Assembly (NCBI GenBank): GCA_034401135.1
Contig: JAWZSP010000004.1
Location: forward strand, 2,108,001-2,172,000
Direction of reading: 5' to 3'
From: Volutella citrinella
Lineage: Eukaryota > Ascomycota > Sordariomycetes > Hypocreales > Nectriaceae
Length of the DNA: 64,000 nt
This document shows positions 12,526-22,050 of the stretch, piece by piece; position 1 is the stretch's first letter; each line of letters opens with the position of its first letter. The position numbers and the translations under genes were made by a program. The notes below the pieces were generated by a model. That model saw only the letters and a list, made by a program, of their open reading frames with translations, was not told where the DNA came from and ran no database searches.

Positions 12526-13557
12526 GCGGCTCGCGCCAGGCAGCTTGGCCGCCAAACGTCGAGCCAACTACGAGTTGCGCTCCCCAAGGGCCAAGCCATG
12601 GCACCCTCTAAATGATATCCACGAATGTGGATGGGAAATCCAGTGCTCTATTGCTGCATAGGCACGCAGCCCAAGCAGCCCCTGATAAGGGGCATGTGTT
12701 ACGGGAAACGACTTGAGAAGGTGTTGAATTAGGTCTGAATGTGACAGTAGTCTACTACTCTGTGGAGCAATCATGTTGGCATGACTTTTTTGGGACGTAA
12801 TGTGTGCAGCGTGCTCTCAGGTTCAATTTCGTTAGAATGGTGCAGAGAGGAACTTGATAACACGTTTCACGGATCCCTTGTCCACCCTGATCGCAACGTG
12901 CTCCTTGTGCAGACGAAATTCAATTTGGTGTGCCAAAAGCTGTGCTTGCCCTTGGTCACCGATCTGCTACAATTGCCGTCCCTCACACAAGCTCAAAGTC
13001 AAATCGGGACGTCATCGTGGCTAGATCATCGAAGACGTAATCGCCTAGGCCTGGATTGGATGCGCGAACCTGTGCTGCGACTAGGCACCTCCCTACTATT
13101 ATCGCGTTAGTACTGTTAGTCCGGGCGTTGCAGGTGCTGGACTTTATTTGCCACGGGTCCTTTCCACAGCTAGTCTCAGGCCTAGGCCTGTGGCGGTGCA
13201 GTGTCTGGTAGGCCCAATCGCTGCCGCTCCCCCCCTCCCAGAGCTAAATACAGCGCGTTCCAGCCCCTCCTGGGATTCTGCCCCGGGTTGGGAGGTAGCC
13301 GGCTTGGCAACCTTGGCACAGCCGCCCTGAAGCCCGTCAGCCCGACCCTTTTTACTGCATACCTTAATCCTAGGGCCTATCAGCCTGCAGGACGGACTCG
13401 CATCTCGACAACCTCTGCAAACGATTCACCACCAGCGATGCACACATACCATCGATGACGAGATCCGAGAGCCCTGACATCACTTGATATCGAACGACTC
13501 GCAGTGACAGCCTGGGGACGGACCGGACGAAACGGCTTCGGCGGGCATGCCTCTACC
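12526..13557. other. Intergenic: yop1 3' UTR and mid1 promoter
   Basis: About 1 kb between two genes in the same direction. It should contain the yop1 terminator and the mid1 promoter. I see no further gene, RNA or repeat. Confidence 0.5.
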
Positions 13558-15466
13558 ATGCGGCCAAGCCCCCTTCCATCGCCTGCAGCCTGTCATGTAT
13601 GGCCCATGAAGCTGTACCTGCTGCTGCTGATAGCCGGCTTTGCGTCCGTGATAGATGCATCCCTTCAGCCTGCAAATCCCCCGAGTCAATCGAAGCAGAG
13701 CCAACAGGCTGGCCAATACCATGTTTCGTATGAACCCGACTTTGACGCCTTCGACCGAAGCCTCATTGGAAGAGCCCCTGCCGGCGTGGTGGCCCTCGAA
13801 AACAACAACCCTCAACAACTTAATCTGGAGCCGGGGAAGACTGCCTGTTACATGGTGGAGAAAACCTCGATTTTTGGGCACACCGCGAAGCAGAGTCGAG
13901 ATGTAGACTCAAACAGCCCGATCGGTCACAGCCAGAACCCAACGCACGACGTGATACGCCGAGCCGATGCATCGAAGAAGATATATATTTCGGCCAATAC
14001 TTGCTTACAGCCATACATAAAGAAAGAAGGAGGCGGCTTGACACATCCGCAACTTCGTCTCTACATTTCTACGACAGGCGACATCCAATGCCCCGATGGC
14101 ACCCGCCAGAGCCCCGACGTCCAGACGATAGAATTCACCGACGGCGCCGCCATGCTCAGCCTCGATGTGTCTGGAGACGTTTACATTGGTATCTCGGCGC
14201 CCAACATTACGGAGAAATTCGAAGGTCCATACAACTTTGAGGTTGCTGTGTCCTTTGACAGCTTCTACCACAGCTACGACGACGTCCAGAAGAATGAGCT
14301 TTGGTGGATGGGCAGTGATTCGAGCTCGGCGATCCTGCATACAAAGCCCCTAACTCAGAACCAAGATGAGGCCCAACGGGTCATGTCCCAAGACCCGCCC
14401 TACGAGCTGTTTGTGATCAACCGAAACTCGACTGCGTTGGATGGATTACGGCGCTCTTCGTGTGGTCTGCACAACCACGCCGAGATATCCGCAAGGAAAA
14501 AGGGCGACGGAAAACTCAACAATCTAGTGAAAAGCTCGATGACAAGGCTTGGAACTGGAAACTGGCCCAAGCAGCAGTTCTACTTCGTTGGGCTGAATGC
14601 GAGTTCAGAATACAGCGCCATTCTTGTGAAAACATCAAACTCGGCCTCTAAGAGCAAAAGGGATGGTGTTGGGGGCGGGGGACTAGTGTTTCGGGCCACC
14701 GATTTCCCCACGCAATCTGGTAAGTGGTGTTATTCACCTCACTGGCTGGGTGCCGTTCGATCCTAATGCTCGCCTAGATACAACCTGTAAGATGGTAACA
14801 GATCTCGAGTTTTGCGACCAGGTACAATGGCCAGTTCCCGGAAACGAACAAAAGTTCAACAACACGGCGCTCGCCAAGGTGTACGATGACTTTGCCAAGG
14901 AGATGTATGGGCACTTTGAGACAGTGCTGCGACAGATCCCTTGCAAGGGCCCCATCGAAGAGCTCTGGTCTCTTGCCAGGACTTGCGACGAGTGCCGGGT
15001 TGCATACAAGAAGTGGCTATGCACTATTGTGTTTCCCCGGTGCGCAGACCTTCGTGGCAATGCATCGCATACTATGGCCCGAAACCTGGCACAACAGTTT
15101 CCCAACGGCACCAGCCTCCCTGAGGAGGATATCCGAGACCTAGTAAAGAATCCTGCCCACAACACATCCAGAATCGCCTTCATCGACGAAACCATTCAGC
15201 CAGGGCCATACAAGGAGCTTTTGCCCTGCGACGACGTGTGCTACGAAGTAGTCCAATCGTGCCCGGCTGGGATCAAGTTCCAATGCCCTCAGCCGGGCAT
15301 GGTAGGTTTTGACGAGAGTTACGCAGTGCGGAACGAGAGCAGCGAGGAGGCGACTTGCAACTACCCTGGCGAGCCTGCCAAAAAGGCCAGCAGTGCTGTG
15401 TCGACCAGAGCGGGCGATCTGTCCCTGGGCATGGCGGTGTCCTTAATGATGTGGTTGGCTCTGTGA
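13558..15466 (+). CDS. mid1: Mid1 stretch-activated calcium-channel subunit
   Basis: Regulatory subunit that works with Cch1 in the high-affinity calcium uptake system of the fungal plasma membrane. Two exons, 13558-14719 and 14778-15466, 616 residues. A hydrophobic N-terminal segment (MKLYLLLLIAGFASV, beginning at the second ATG, 13606) looks like a signal peptide; the start could be 13558 or 13606. The lumenal/extracellular body has several NXS/T sites and the Cys-rich C-terminal region typical of Mid1, including PCKGPIEELW, TCDECR and CTIVFPRC. The extreme C-terminus is hydrophobic (about the last 15 residues), as in GPI-anchored or tail-anchored proteins. The intron splits a Gly/Asp junction in phase 1 with a GTAAGT donor. 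Confidence 0.92.
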
Positions 15467-15921
15467 TAGAGGCTGGCTCAAAGCGGGCGTTACTGGACGA
15501 TATAAACGGCTATTTTTACAAATTTGCGCTGGCGTTGCTGGTATTGCGGCCTGGATAGAAGTCTTGCGGAACTGTCGATTGTCCCAGGCAGAGATGGCGG
15601 GCAGGCTTTCCGTCTTTCTGGGGCCATGGGCATTGCGGTTGGAGTTTTTGAGTCCGCTTTGGTGGCATTTCCTTTCCGACACGGATCGAATAGCGCTGCA
15701 TGCATACAATGATGTGAGCGTCATGGGCGCATATTTGCGTCTCTTTGGATGGACCTGCTTGGTCCATTCCTTCTTGAACAATAGACGGAACGGGTTATAA
15801 AATGTATTGTACATTTGAGATTTGGATAATAAAAAAACACTGAGACTCATGACAACACTCAGCTCATAATTCCGTGGCTGTTTTTGCGCTCGATCGGATC
15901 TCGAGGTAGAAAAGGCCCCCA
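15467..15921. other. Convergent 3' region mid1 / small mitochondrial gene
   Basis: 455 bases between convergent genes. They should be 3' UTR and terminators on both sides; AATAAA-like sequence (GATAATAAAAAAAC) occurs near 15826-15839. Nothing else is recognised. Confidence 0.5.
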
Positions 15922-16433
15922 TCATGAGTCCTTGTTGGCAGTGCTCTTCGTCTTGTCGTCGTATTCCTTCACCGTAGCCTCGAGCTTTGCAATGGTTTCT
16001 GTATTAGAGCGAGAGAAGCCCAGTCGTTAGCCAAGTCCGTATCATACCAGGGGCGATCCATTGACGTACCATCACGCTCGGCACGAACTTCGTCCGTCTC
16101 GAGCTTGACCCACGCCCAGTACGCGAGCTGGTAGGTGAAGACGGCCAGCAGCAGCGTCTTGGCCACGGGGCGCGTGAATGACTTGTAGAATTGGGACTGA
16201 GGAGGAGGAGAAGACTGTCAATTACCCAGGCTCTTATCTCGTGACACAGCCCGACCCTCTGTCCGGTAGGCATGGGGTCAAACGGCGCGGCTTACTGTAG
16301 GGTTCGCAGGCTTCGCTGGGGAGCTCTCGCTCGCATAGGACCTCCTGCTCGGAGCTCCTCCGCGGCGCACGATGGCCTGCAGCGCAGTCGCCGGTCGGAG
16401 TCGCGCCATGGTCGACGCTGTGATCGGTCTCAT
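15922..16433 (-). CDS. Small mitochondrial inner-membrane protein, possibly Ina17-like
   Basis: Three exons, 16433-16296, 16196-16070 and 15998-15922, give about 113 residues. The N-terminus is Arg/Ser/Ala-rich without acidic residues for 33 positions and carries an RRSYAS-type site, as in mitochondrial presequences. A single membrane segment follows (about residues 58-76, core KTLLLAVFTYQLAYWAWV), then a charged helix likely to form a coiled coil (ETDEVRAERDETIAKLEATV). The layout fits fungal Ina17, an assembly factor for the F1Fo ATP synthase peripheral stalk, but I cannot confirm that by eye. A second acceptor 18 bases upstream (exon start 16214) would insert six residues in frame. A second in-frame ATG lies at 16409. 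It faces RAMP4 across a 0.5-kb divergent promoter. Confidence 0.72.
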
Positions 16434-16932
16434 GGTGGCACTGGGCTGGTGTTTTGAGTAGAAGTCTTGTCGCCAGGCGCATGCAGTGCAGCTCCGGCGC
16501 CCCGGTCCGCCACCAAAAGTAGCCGCCGCTTGTGAGTTCGTCTCCCGCGCCAGAACGTGGCTGACCCGTGCTCTCAGCCACAGAAGAGCCCCTGTTCAGT
16601 GAACAAGGCTGTAGCACTGCGGCGGTGCAGCGACATGCGAGTGTGGGGCGGGTGGGCTGTCGCGCCTAGAGGCCACGTTCAGGGCGGCATGTGAGTGGTG
16701 GCTTCGCGGCTGGGGAAGGAACACATGTCCACACGGCTGAAATCTGTCCCCTTGACGATCACTTTTACTTAAAACCACCAAACTCAAGAGACCCATCACC
16801 GTTGAGCCCTCTATCGTCGCATCAAAGGGTCCGCCTCTCCTTTCTCAAGCCTATTTCCCTCCTTTCGCTACAAGCTCGCCCGCCCTTTACCCTCTCCCCA
16901 ATTCCCATTCCAAGCTCCTCAGCCCCGACACC
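16434..16932. promoter_or_regulatory. Divergent promoter of the Ina17-like gene and RAMP4
   Basis: 499 bases between divergent starts. The RAMP4 side is strongly pyrimidine-rich from about 16830 (repeated CTCC/CCTTT), typical of a highly used fungal core promoter. I found no clear unfolded-protein-response element. Confidence 0.5.
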
Positions 16933-17367
16933 ATGGTAAGTCTAGCTCCCGCGTCATAGCAAGCCTACCCCTACCTGTTGTGGTGAAGCCTCCCCGGGGG
17001 TCAATTGCCACCACCACCACGGCGCATCAAGCCAGCATAGCTAACCACGGCCTGCCCCGGCTTATTAGGCCCAGACTCCCGAGCAGCGACGCCGCAACGC
17101 CAAGTTTGCCAAAGACAATGAGCACCGCATGGGCAAGTCGGAGGACCAGCTGAAGAAGAAGGTCAAGGAGACGCCCAAGTCTCCCGTCTCCATGTTCTGG
17201 CTCGGTTCGTCAACCCCCAACACCCAATCCCCCCCCTTTTTTTCGTTTTCACCTGCCCGCTCTTCTGCGATGCGCATGCTAACGCGCCATTGTGCCCTCC
17301 AGTCCTTCTCGGCTTCGTCATCTTCGGTGGTCTGGTCTTCGAGGCCCTCGCGCGATTCTTCAGCTAA
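16933..17367 (+). CDS. ysy6: RAMP4/Ysy6 (SERP1) translocon-associated protein
   Basis: Stress-associated ER protein that binds the Sec61 translocon. Three exons: 16933-16935, 17069-17204 and 17303-17367, giving 67 residues. Exon 1 contains nothing but the start codon; GTAAGT follows immediately. The protein starts MAQTPEQRRRNAKFAKDN, continues with a Lys-rich cytosolic segment, and ends in one C-terminal membrane helix (about residues 45-65, core FWLVLLGFVIFGGLVFEAL) just before the stop. This is the tail-anchored layout of the family, and the length is typical. Introns are in phase with GT-AG ends; the second lies after pyrimidine-rich sequence. Confidence 0.93.
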
Positions 17368-17761
17368 GCGCCAAGCCGTCGTGGCTGGCCGAACCGAAAA
17401 CTACTTCGAAGTGAACATATAAAGGGGTAGAGCGGCCTATCCAGAAGGCCATATTCACGGAGCACACCCTCTACCTGCCTAGACCAAGAGTGTCCGCTGA
17501 GGAGAGGTAGAACGTGCGTGGGTTGATTTAAACTGGAACGTTTCTCGATATCATGGTGCTTGTGGAACAATGGCGCAATTTGGCATGAATACAATCGGCT
17601 TTTTTTTTGTTTGTACAGATTTATCAAAATCAAAGGGTGTCGACTGCTTTTAGTCTACCTGACGCCATGCTGCTAACATTGGGATATGACAAAAGAAAGC
17701 AATACAGCAAACAAGAATCACTCTCCACACACGATATCAGTCGCCCTGTCTCGCGCTAGCT
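17368..17761. other. Convergent 3' region RAMP4 / KNOP1-like gene
   Basis: 394 bases of 3' flank for both neighbours, with a short T run near 17602-17609. No gene is seen. Confidence 0.5.
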
Positions 17762-19080
17762 TCAAGCTCCCAAGCCGCGGCGCTTGCTGCCACCGTCGTT
17801 TTTCATCATCATACCGGCCTCGAATTGTCGTTGAATATCGGCCTCGGCCTTGGTGGCGTTGGATTTGCCTTGTTGCGTGCTGCTTACCATTGATGAAACG
17901 TTGCCGCCTGCTTTCTTTCCTCCAAGAAGGCGTAGAAACTTTTGCTGCCGCGCATCCCCTCCATCCAGCTCCTGGACGTGCCATTGCTCGGCTTGGGCGG
18001 CGGCAGGGGTAGCTTCTGCTGCTTCTTCCTTCTTGCCCCTGGTTTTCTTTTCCTTCTTTTCCTTCTTCTCCTTCTTGTCCCTGTTCTTCTTCTCCTTCTT
18101 CAATGCCGGCTCATCTTCAATCGGAGCATCAGCAGCATCGCCGTCACCGTCGCGTTTCCGCTTCTTCTCGGCCTTCTTCGCTTTCTTGTCGGTTTTGGCC
18201 TTGTCAACGGATTCGCCCTCGTTTTCTTCCACGGTCGCAGCTACGGGCGCGGCTTTCTCTTCTTTTGGTTGCTCGGTCTGCTTTGTCGACTTCTTGGGCT
18301 CGGAGGGGGCTTCGCTCGAGTCTGAGCTGGTAGTATCGCTTCGCTCTGAAGCAGCATTGCTCAGTCGACGATCTTTCTGTAGGGTCTTGTCGGTCGGGAC
18401 AGGCAGCGGGGTTTCACCCTCATCAGAGCTCTCTGAGGAGCTCTCTGAGGAGCTCTCGTCAGAGTCGAAGTCCATGGCCAAGTAACCTTCGCCGGCTTCT
18501 TCTTTACGCTTCTTCTTCTGTGTCATGGTCTGTCAGCAATGCATTGTACCACGATAGGCACACTACCCACATCTTCATCTACGAGCTGCTGGTAAAGAGC
18601 AGCAGTCTTGTCGGCGTCATCGAGAAGCTTCTGGGCCTTCTCGCGCAACTTGTCAACGCGGTGCTTGAGGCGGTTCTTCTTCTTCTGGCGATTCTCGGGG
18701 GCTTTGGCAATCTTCTGGGCCTTGGCCTTGGCCTTGCGTTCCGCATCCCTCTGCTTGCCAACTCTACCAACTCCCTTGGGGGGTCCTCCTCCAGTGGTAG
18801 CTTTTTTCCTGGCTAGCTTGGCCTCTCTCTTAGCCAGCTTCTTCTCTTTCCGGGCCGCTGCACGGACCTGCCTAGCCTTCTCCTTTGAAGTGATCCGGCG
18901 AGCCGATTCCGTTGAGGTGGTATCTAGAGGTGCGCGTATCACGGGTTAGTGAAATTTACACTGGTGGCCGCAAAGGAAGCATGATTGATGGCAGGAGGGT
19001 GGAGACGGGGCCGGCCTACCGTTGTTTGATTTCAGCTGGGCAGGGTTCCCAATCTGACCGGGGGGGGCTTCTGACGACAT
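17762..19080 (-). CDS. KNOP1-like nuclear protein with small-acidic-protein domain
   Basis: Three exons, 19080-19020, 18923-18571 and 18529-17762, give 393 residues. The protein is Lys/Glu/Ser-rich throughout. It has a basic coiled-coil-like section (about 25-130), an acidic Ser-rich block (about 150-200), then long KEKKxKKE runs. The conserved C-terminal module (about 330-393) holds the patterns FLRLLGGKK, QRQFEAGM and GSKRRGLGA, matching the small-acidic-protein-like domain found at the end of vertebrate KNOP1 and its fungal counterparts. Nucleolar or nuclear location is inferred from that family and from the composition; no reaction is known. The second intron is only 41 bases with a GTGGGT donor; exons 2 and 3 are in the same phase across it. 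Confidence 0.8.
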
Positions 19081-21191
19081 GGCTGGCAGCTAATCGAGTG
19101 ACTAGTCGATGAAGAATCCGAGGAGTGCAGATGTGGGCAGGGGCGTGGATTGAGGATGCCTGGATGCTCGTGCAATGGCCGTTCTTTTCTTTCACTTTCG
19201 CGATGATCACCTCTTTTTCTGCCGGGCGGTGACGTGATGTGCAGAAGGAAGGGGTAGGTGCAGGCAGGTGGGGGGAGGAGGCGCCTAGGGCGTTTGGTGC
19301 ACAGACTTCTGACTCCCGTGCCCCAGGCAGTGTGGGGATGGGCGGCTGTTGAGTGGCAGGATTTTGCCTGTTTAGGCAAGTTGTGGAGCCGCTCCCACGC
19401 TCAGCCAAGGCGTTTTTTCTGTCGTTTCCAGCTGTGTAGGGCCCTGTCTCACCTTTTGCGGGGGCACCAGGCGGGAATTAGTTGCTGCTGTCGGGCGTCT
19501 AATCGCTCGATCGCGGCAGTTTTCTTCTAGGTTGGCACAATCAGCAGGTACGCCGCACTAGTTGACCCATGCCGTCGTCTCATGGCACACGCCATTGATG
19601 CAATGTCTTCTGCTTGATGCGTGGCGTCTCCTTAGCTTCCCGATGTGGCCCAGGGTTGATCCGCATTACTGCTGCTGCACTCGCTGACATAGGTTGACTG
19701 TACACTGAGAAAGCTCCTGCTAGTAATTACTACGTGCACTGGGACGGGTTGGCGCGTATTCTCCCCATCACGACCCAGCCTACAGCCGTGTAAGTGGGTG
19801 GCACTAGCATACTTCCGTACTCCATAGGAAATGGAGTCTTGACTTCACGCGCGCTCCTTGCACACCAATTCGTCTCGTTCATCTTGGGGATGCTCGTCCC
19901 GCCATCTGAACCATGCCGTCTGTTATCATTTTCTGCGCACAAAACAACGGGGTAAGGCGGGCCATATCGACATGTTTTCACGTTGTCGGACCATTGACAA
20001 ACCCTGTCCCTGTATTTAATAACAAAAGATGGTTGACCTCAACTTGCACTCCACGCTTCTTGGCTGCGATTAAGACCTGGGTGTTATATGTCTATACCGA
20101 GCAACACGATGCTGCTCCGTATATTTGTGTGACAGCCATCGGGCTACGTCGCGCCAGGGCCGGTTGTGTCCCGTGTTCCCGCACTCCCGTGTCCCGTATC
20201 CCGCGTTGCAGCGGCCGTGCGAGTGGGTTCCTCCCGAGTCTGCCTTGTTGGGATCGGGTCTGTTCACACTCCCAAACGAAATAAGAAATAACAAGGGTGG
20301 GCCTTCCAAGGCGCATCCTTGGGACCCAGGCATCAACACCCAGATCCAATCCATTCATAGCGATACGACGACACCCACCCATACAGCGACACCCGCCCAA
20401 TCCATGCTCCCGCAGCGGCCAGGGTCAAGCTTTCTCGCGATCAGGCAGGCTAGGCCTCATCGTGTTTAGGGTTGTGTTACATTGTACCTCGGAAGCGCCC
20501 ACTTGCAAGCAACAGGGTGGTCCAAGGCCTCATGCATGTCTTGGGAGAACGGGCGAGCGACATCTATCACCAGTCAAGGCAGCAACCGGCAAGGGGCACC
20601 TTGATGAAATTGTCATGATGCTGAGAAATAGGAGTAAATCAAACTATGAGCTGAAATTTGCCATGTTCTGTATCTGGCGGGCTTGCCTCATGTTCCCATC
20701 CCCCGTCCAGAACGCCCCCTTTCCCCCTGTAAGTCCCAAAGCAGTTGTCTATCAATGACATATGCCCAGCCGTTAAAAAAAAAACATCGCAGGCATCGTG
20801 TCCTTCTAGGTAGACCAAAGAAGAAAAGCTTTCCCTTTGTCTATAGAGGGAGCTAGGTGAAAGGCGAAGGAGAGGACCAGAAGAGGAAGAAGGATAAGGA
20901 GAAGAGAAAAAGTGCGAAAAGAAAAGGCAGAGCAAAAGGAGATACAAAGTCGGGCGGCTAAAATTGCACCGCCATTCTTCACGACAGAGTCGGGTATAGA
21001 AGCTCATCCAAGGCTTCGGTATGCATAAAATTCAGATCATATCACATCCATCCATCCTTTGACGCCGCATTGCCCAAAACACCATCAAAGCAAACTGCTC
21101 GGCCGTTAACTCGCGGTCCCCCTTGCAGGTTATGCGCTGGGTGTTGCTTCTCACCCCGTGGCTATTGTTCCTAGACCGCAACCATAACAAG
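19081..21191. other. Intergenic: KNOP1-like promoter and bZIP 3' region
   Basis: About 2.1 kb between two minus-strand genes. Short open frames occur in several frames but none resembles a known protein or keeps coding character. The right end (20760-21000) is purine-rich on the plus strand, that is pyrimidine-rich on the transcribed strand. I see no tRNA or repeat family. Confidence 0.45.
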
Positions 21192-22050
21192 TCATCGGCC
21201 ATGGCTGCTCGGATCGTATAGATAAAAGTCGGGAGTGTCATGGAATGCATCCTCCCCGCCGCTACTCCCGCCGTAGCTCGTCGGGGGAGCCCACTGGGCT
21301 GCGTACGAGGCCGGGTCGTAAGGGCTCATGGTCAGGTTGGTCTCCTCTCCGGTGAAGGTCCGGCCGCTGCTACGGCGGCTCTCCTGCTCCAGGCCCCGGG
21401 AGACAAAGTGCCCAATGTTGACGCTGCCCCATGGCAGGCCTGAGGGCTCTGGGTCGGTGCTGAAGTCGCCGGGCGAGGGGATTCGGTAGCTGTTGCCTGC
21501 GTACTCCTGGTTCCGAGAATCTCGCTCGGCCCTTTCCTTGGACTCTCTGGCCTTTTCACCTAGAGCATCGGCGTTAGAATACTGGTCATAGAATGGGTAT
21601 GCTTGTTGTAACTCAAGGCAAGGCAAACTTACGAAACTTGCGCTGTGCGATGCGGTTCTGGATTCGTCGCCTCTCTTCTGGGTCAGTGACCTCGGACCAA
21701 TCGAGGTCCTTGGGGCTCGACTTGGACTTTTTCGAGGATGAGCTCTTCCCTCTCGGGCTGCTAGAGCTGTGTCTCGAGGAACTTCCAGAAGGCATGTTGG
21801 GATCTGGCGGCAGTGGTTCCAGTGCGTCTTCAGAGGCGGACCTCTTTCTTTGATGCCGTGGGCGAGGAGGGGGTGTTGATTTCTTTGTTGGGAGAGACTG
21901 AGTCCGACGCGGTGTAAGTCCAGGGGAGGTTTGGGCTTGGTCCGGACTTTGCCTTACTTTCTCTTGTTCTGGGGGTTGCGGTGACGCGCTTTGGATGCGT
22001 ATAACTGGGGCAGATCTATCTGTAGGAGATGGCTTCGGTGACGAGGACAT
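21192..22050 (-). CDS. bZIP-like transcription factor lacking a clear leucine zipper
   Basis: Two exons, 22050-21633 and 21559-21192, give 261 residues. A Ser/Pro-rich disordered N-terminus (SSSSPRGKSSSSKKSKS near residue 100) precedes a fungal bZIP basic region, ERRRIQNRIAQRKFREK (about 126-142), with the invariant Asn and Arg of the Nx7R pattern (N-R-I-A-Q-R-K-F-R). The intron splits the Arg codon at the end of the basic region in phase 1. The residues after it are charged but show no heptad leucines, so the dimer zipper is absent or degenerate. The C-terminus is rich in Ser, Gly, Tyr and Asp. Such short bZIP-like regulators are common in Sordariomycetes; targets cannot be read from the sequence. 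Confidence 0.85.

Noticed and set aside
17850..18485. Plus-strand open frame with long Phe/Ser/Leu runs
   Set aside because: It is the antisense of the Lys/Glu-rich KNOP1-like protein; the hydrophobic runs come from reverse-complemented Lys codons.
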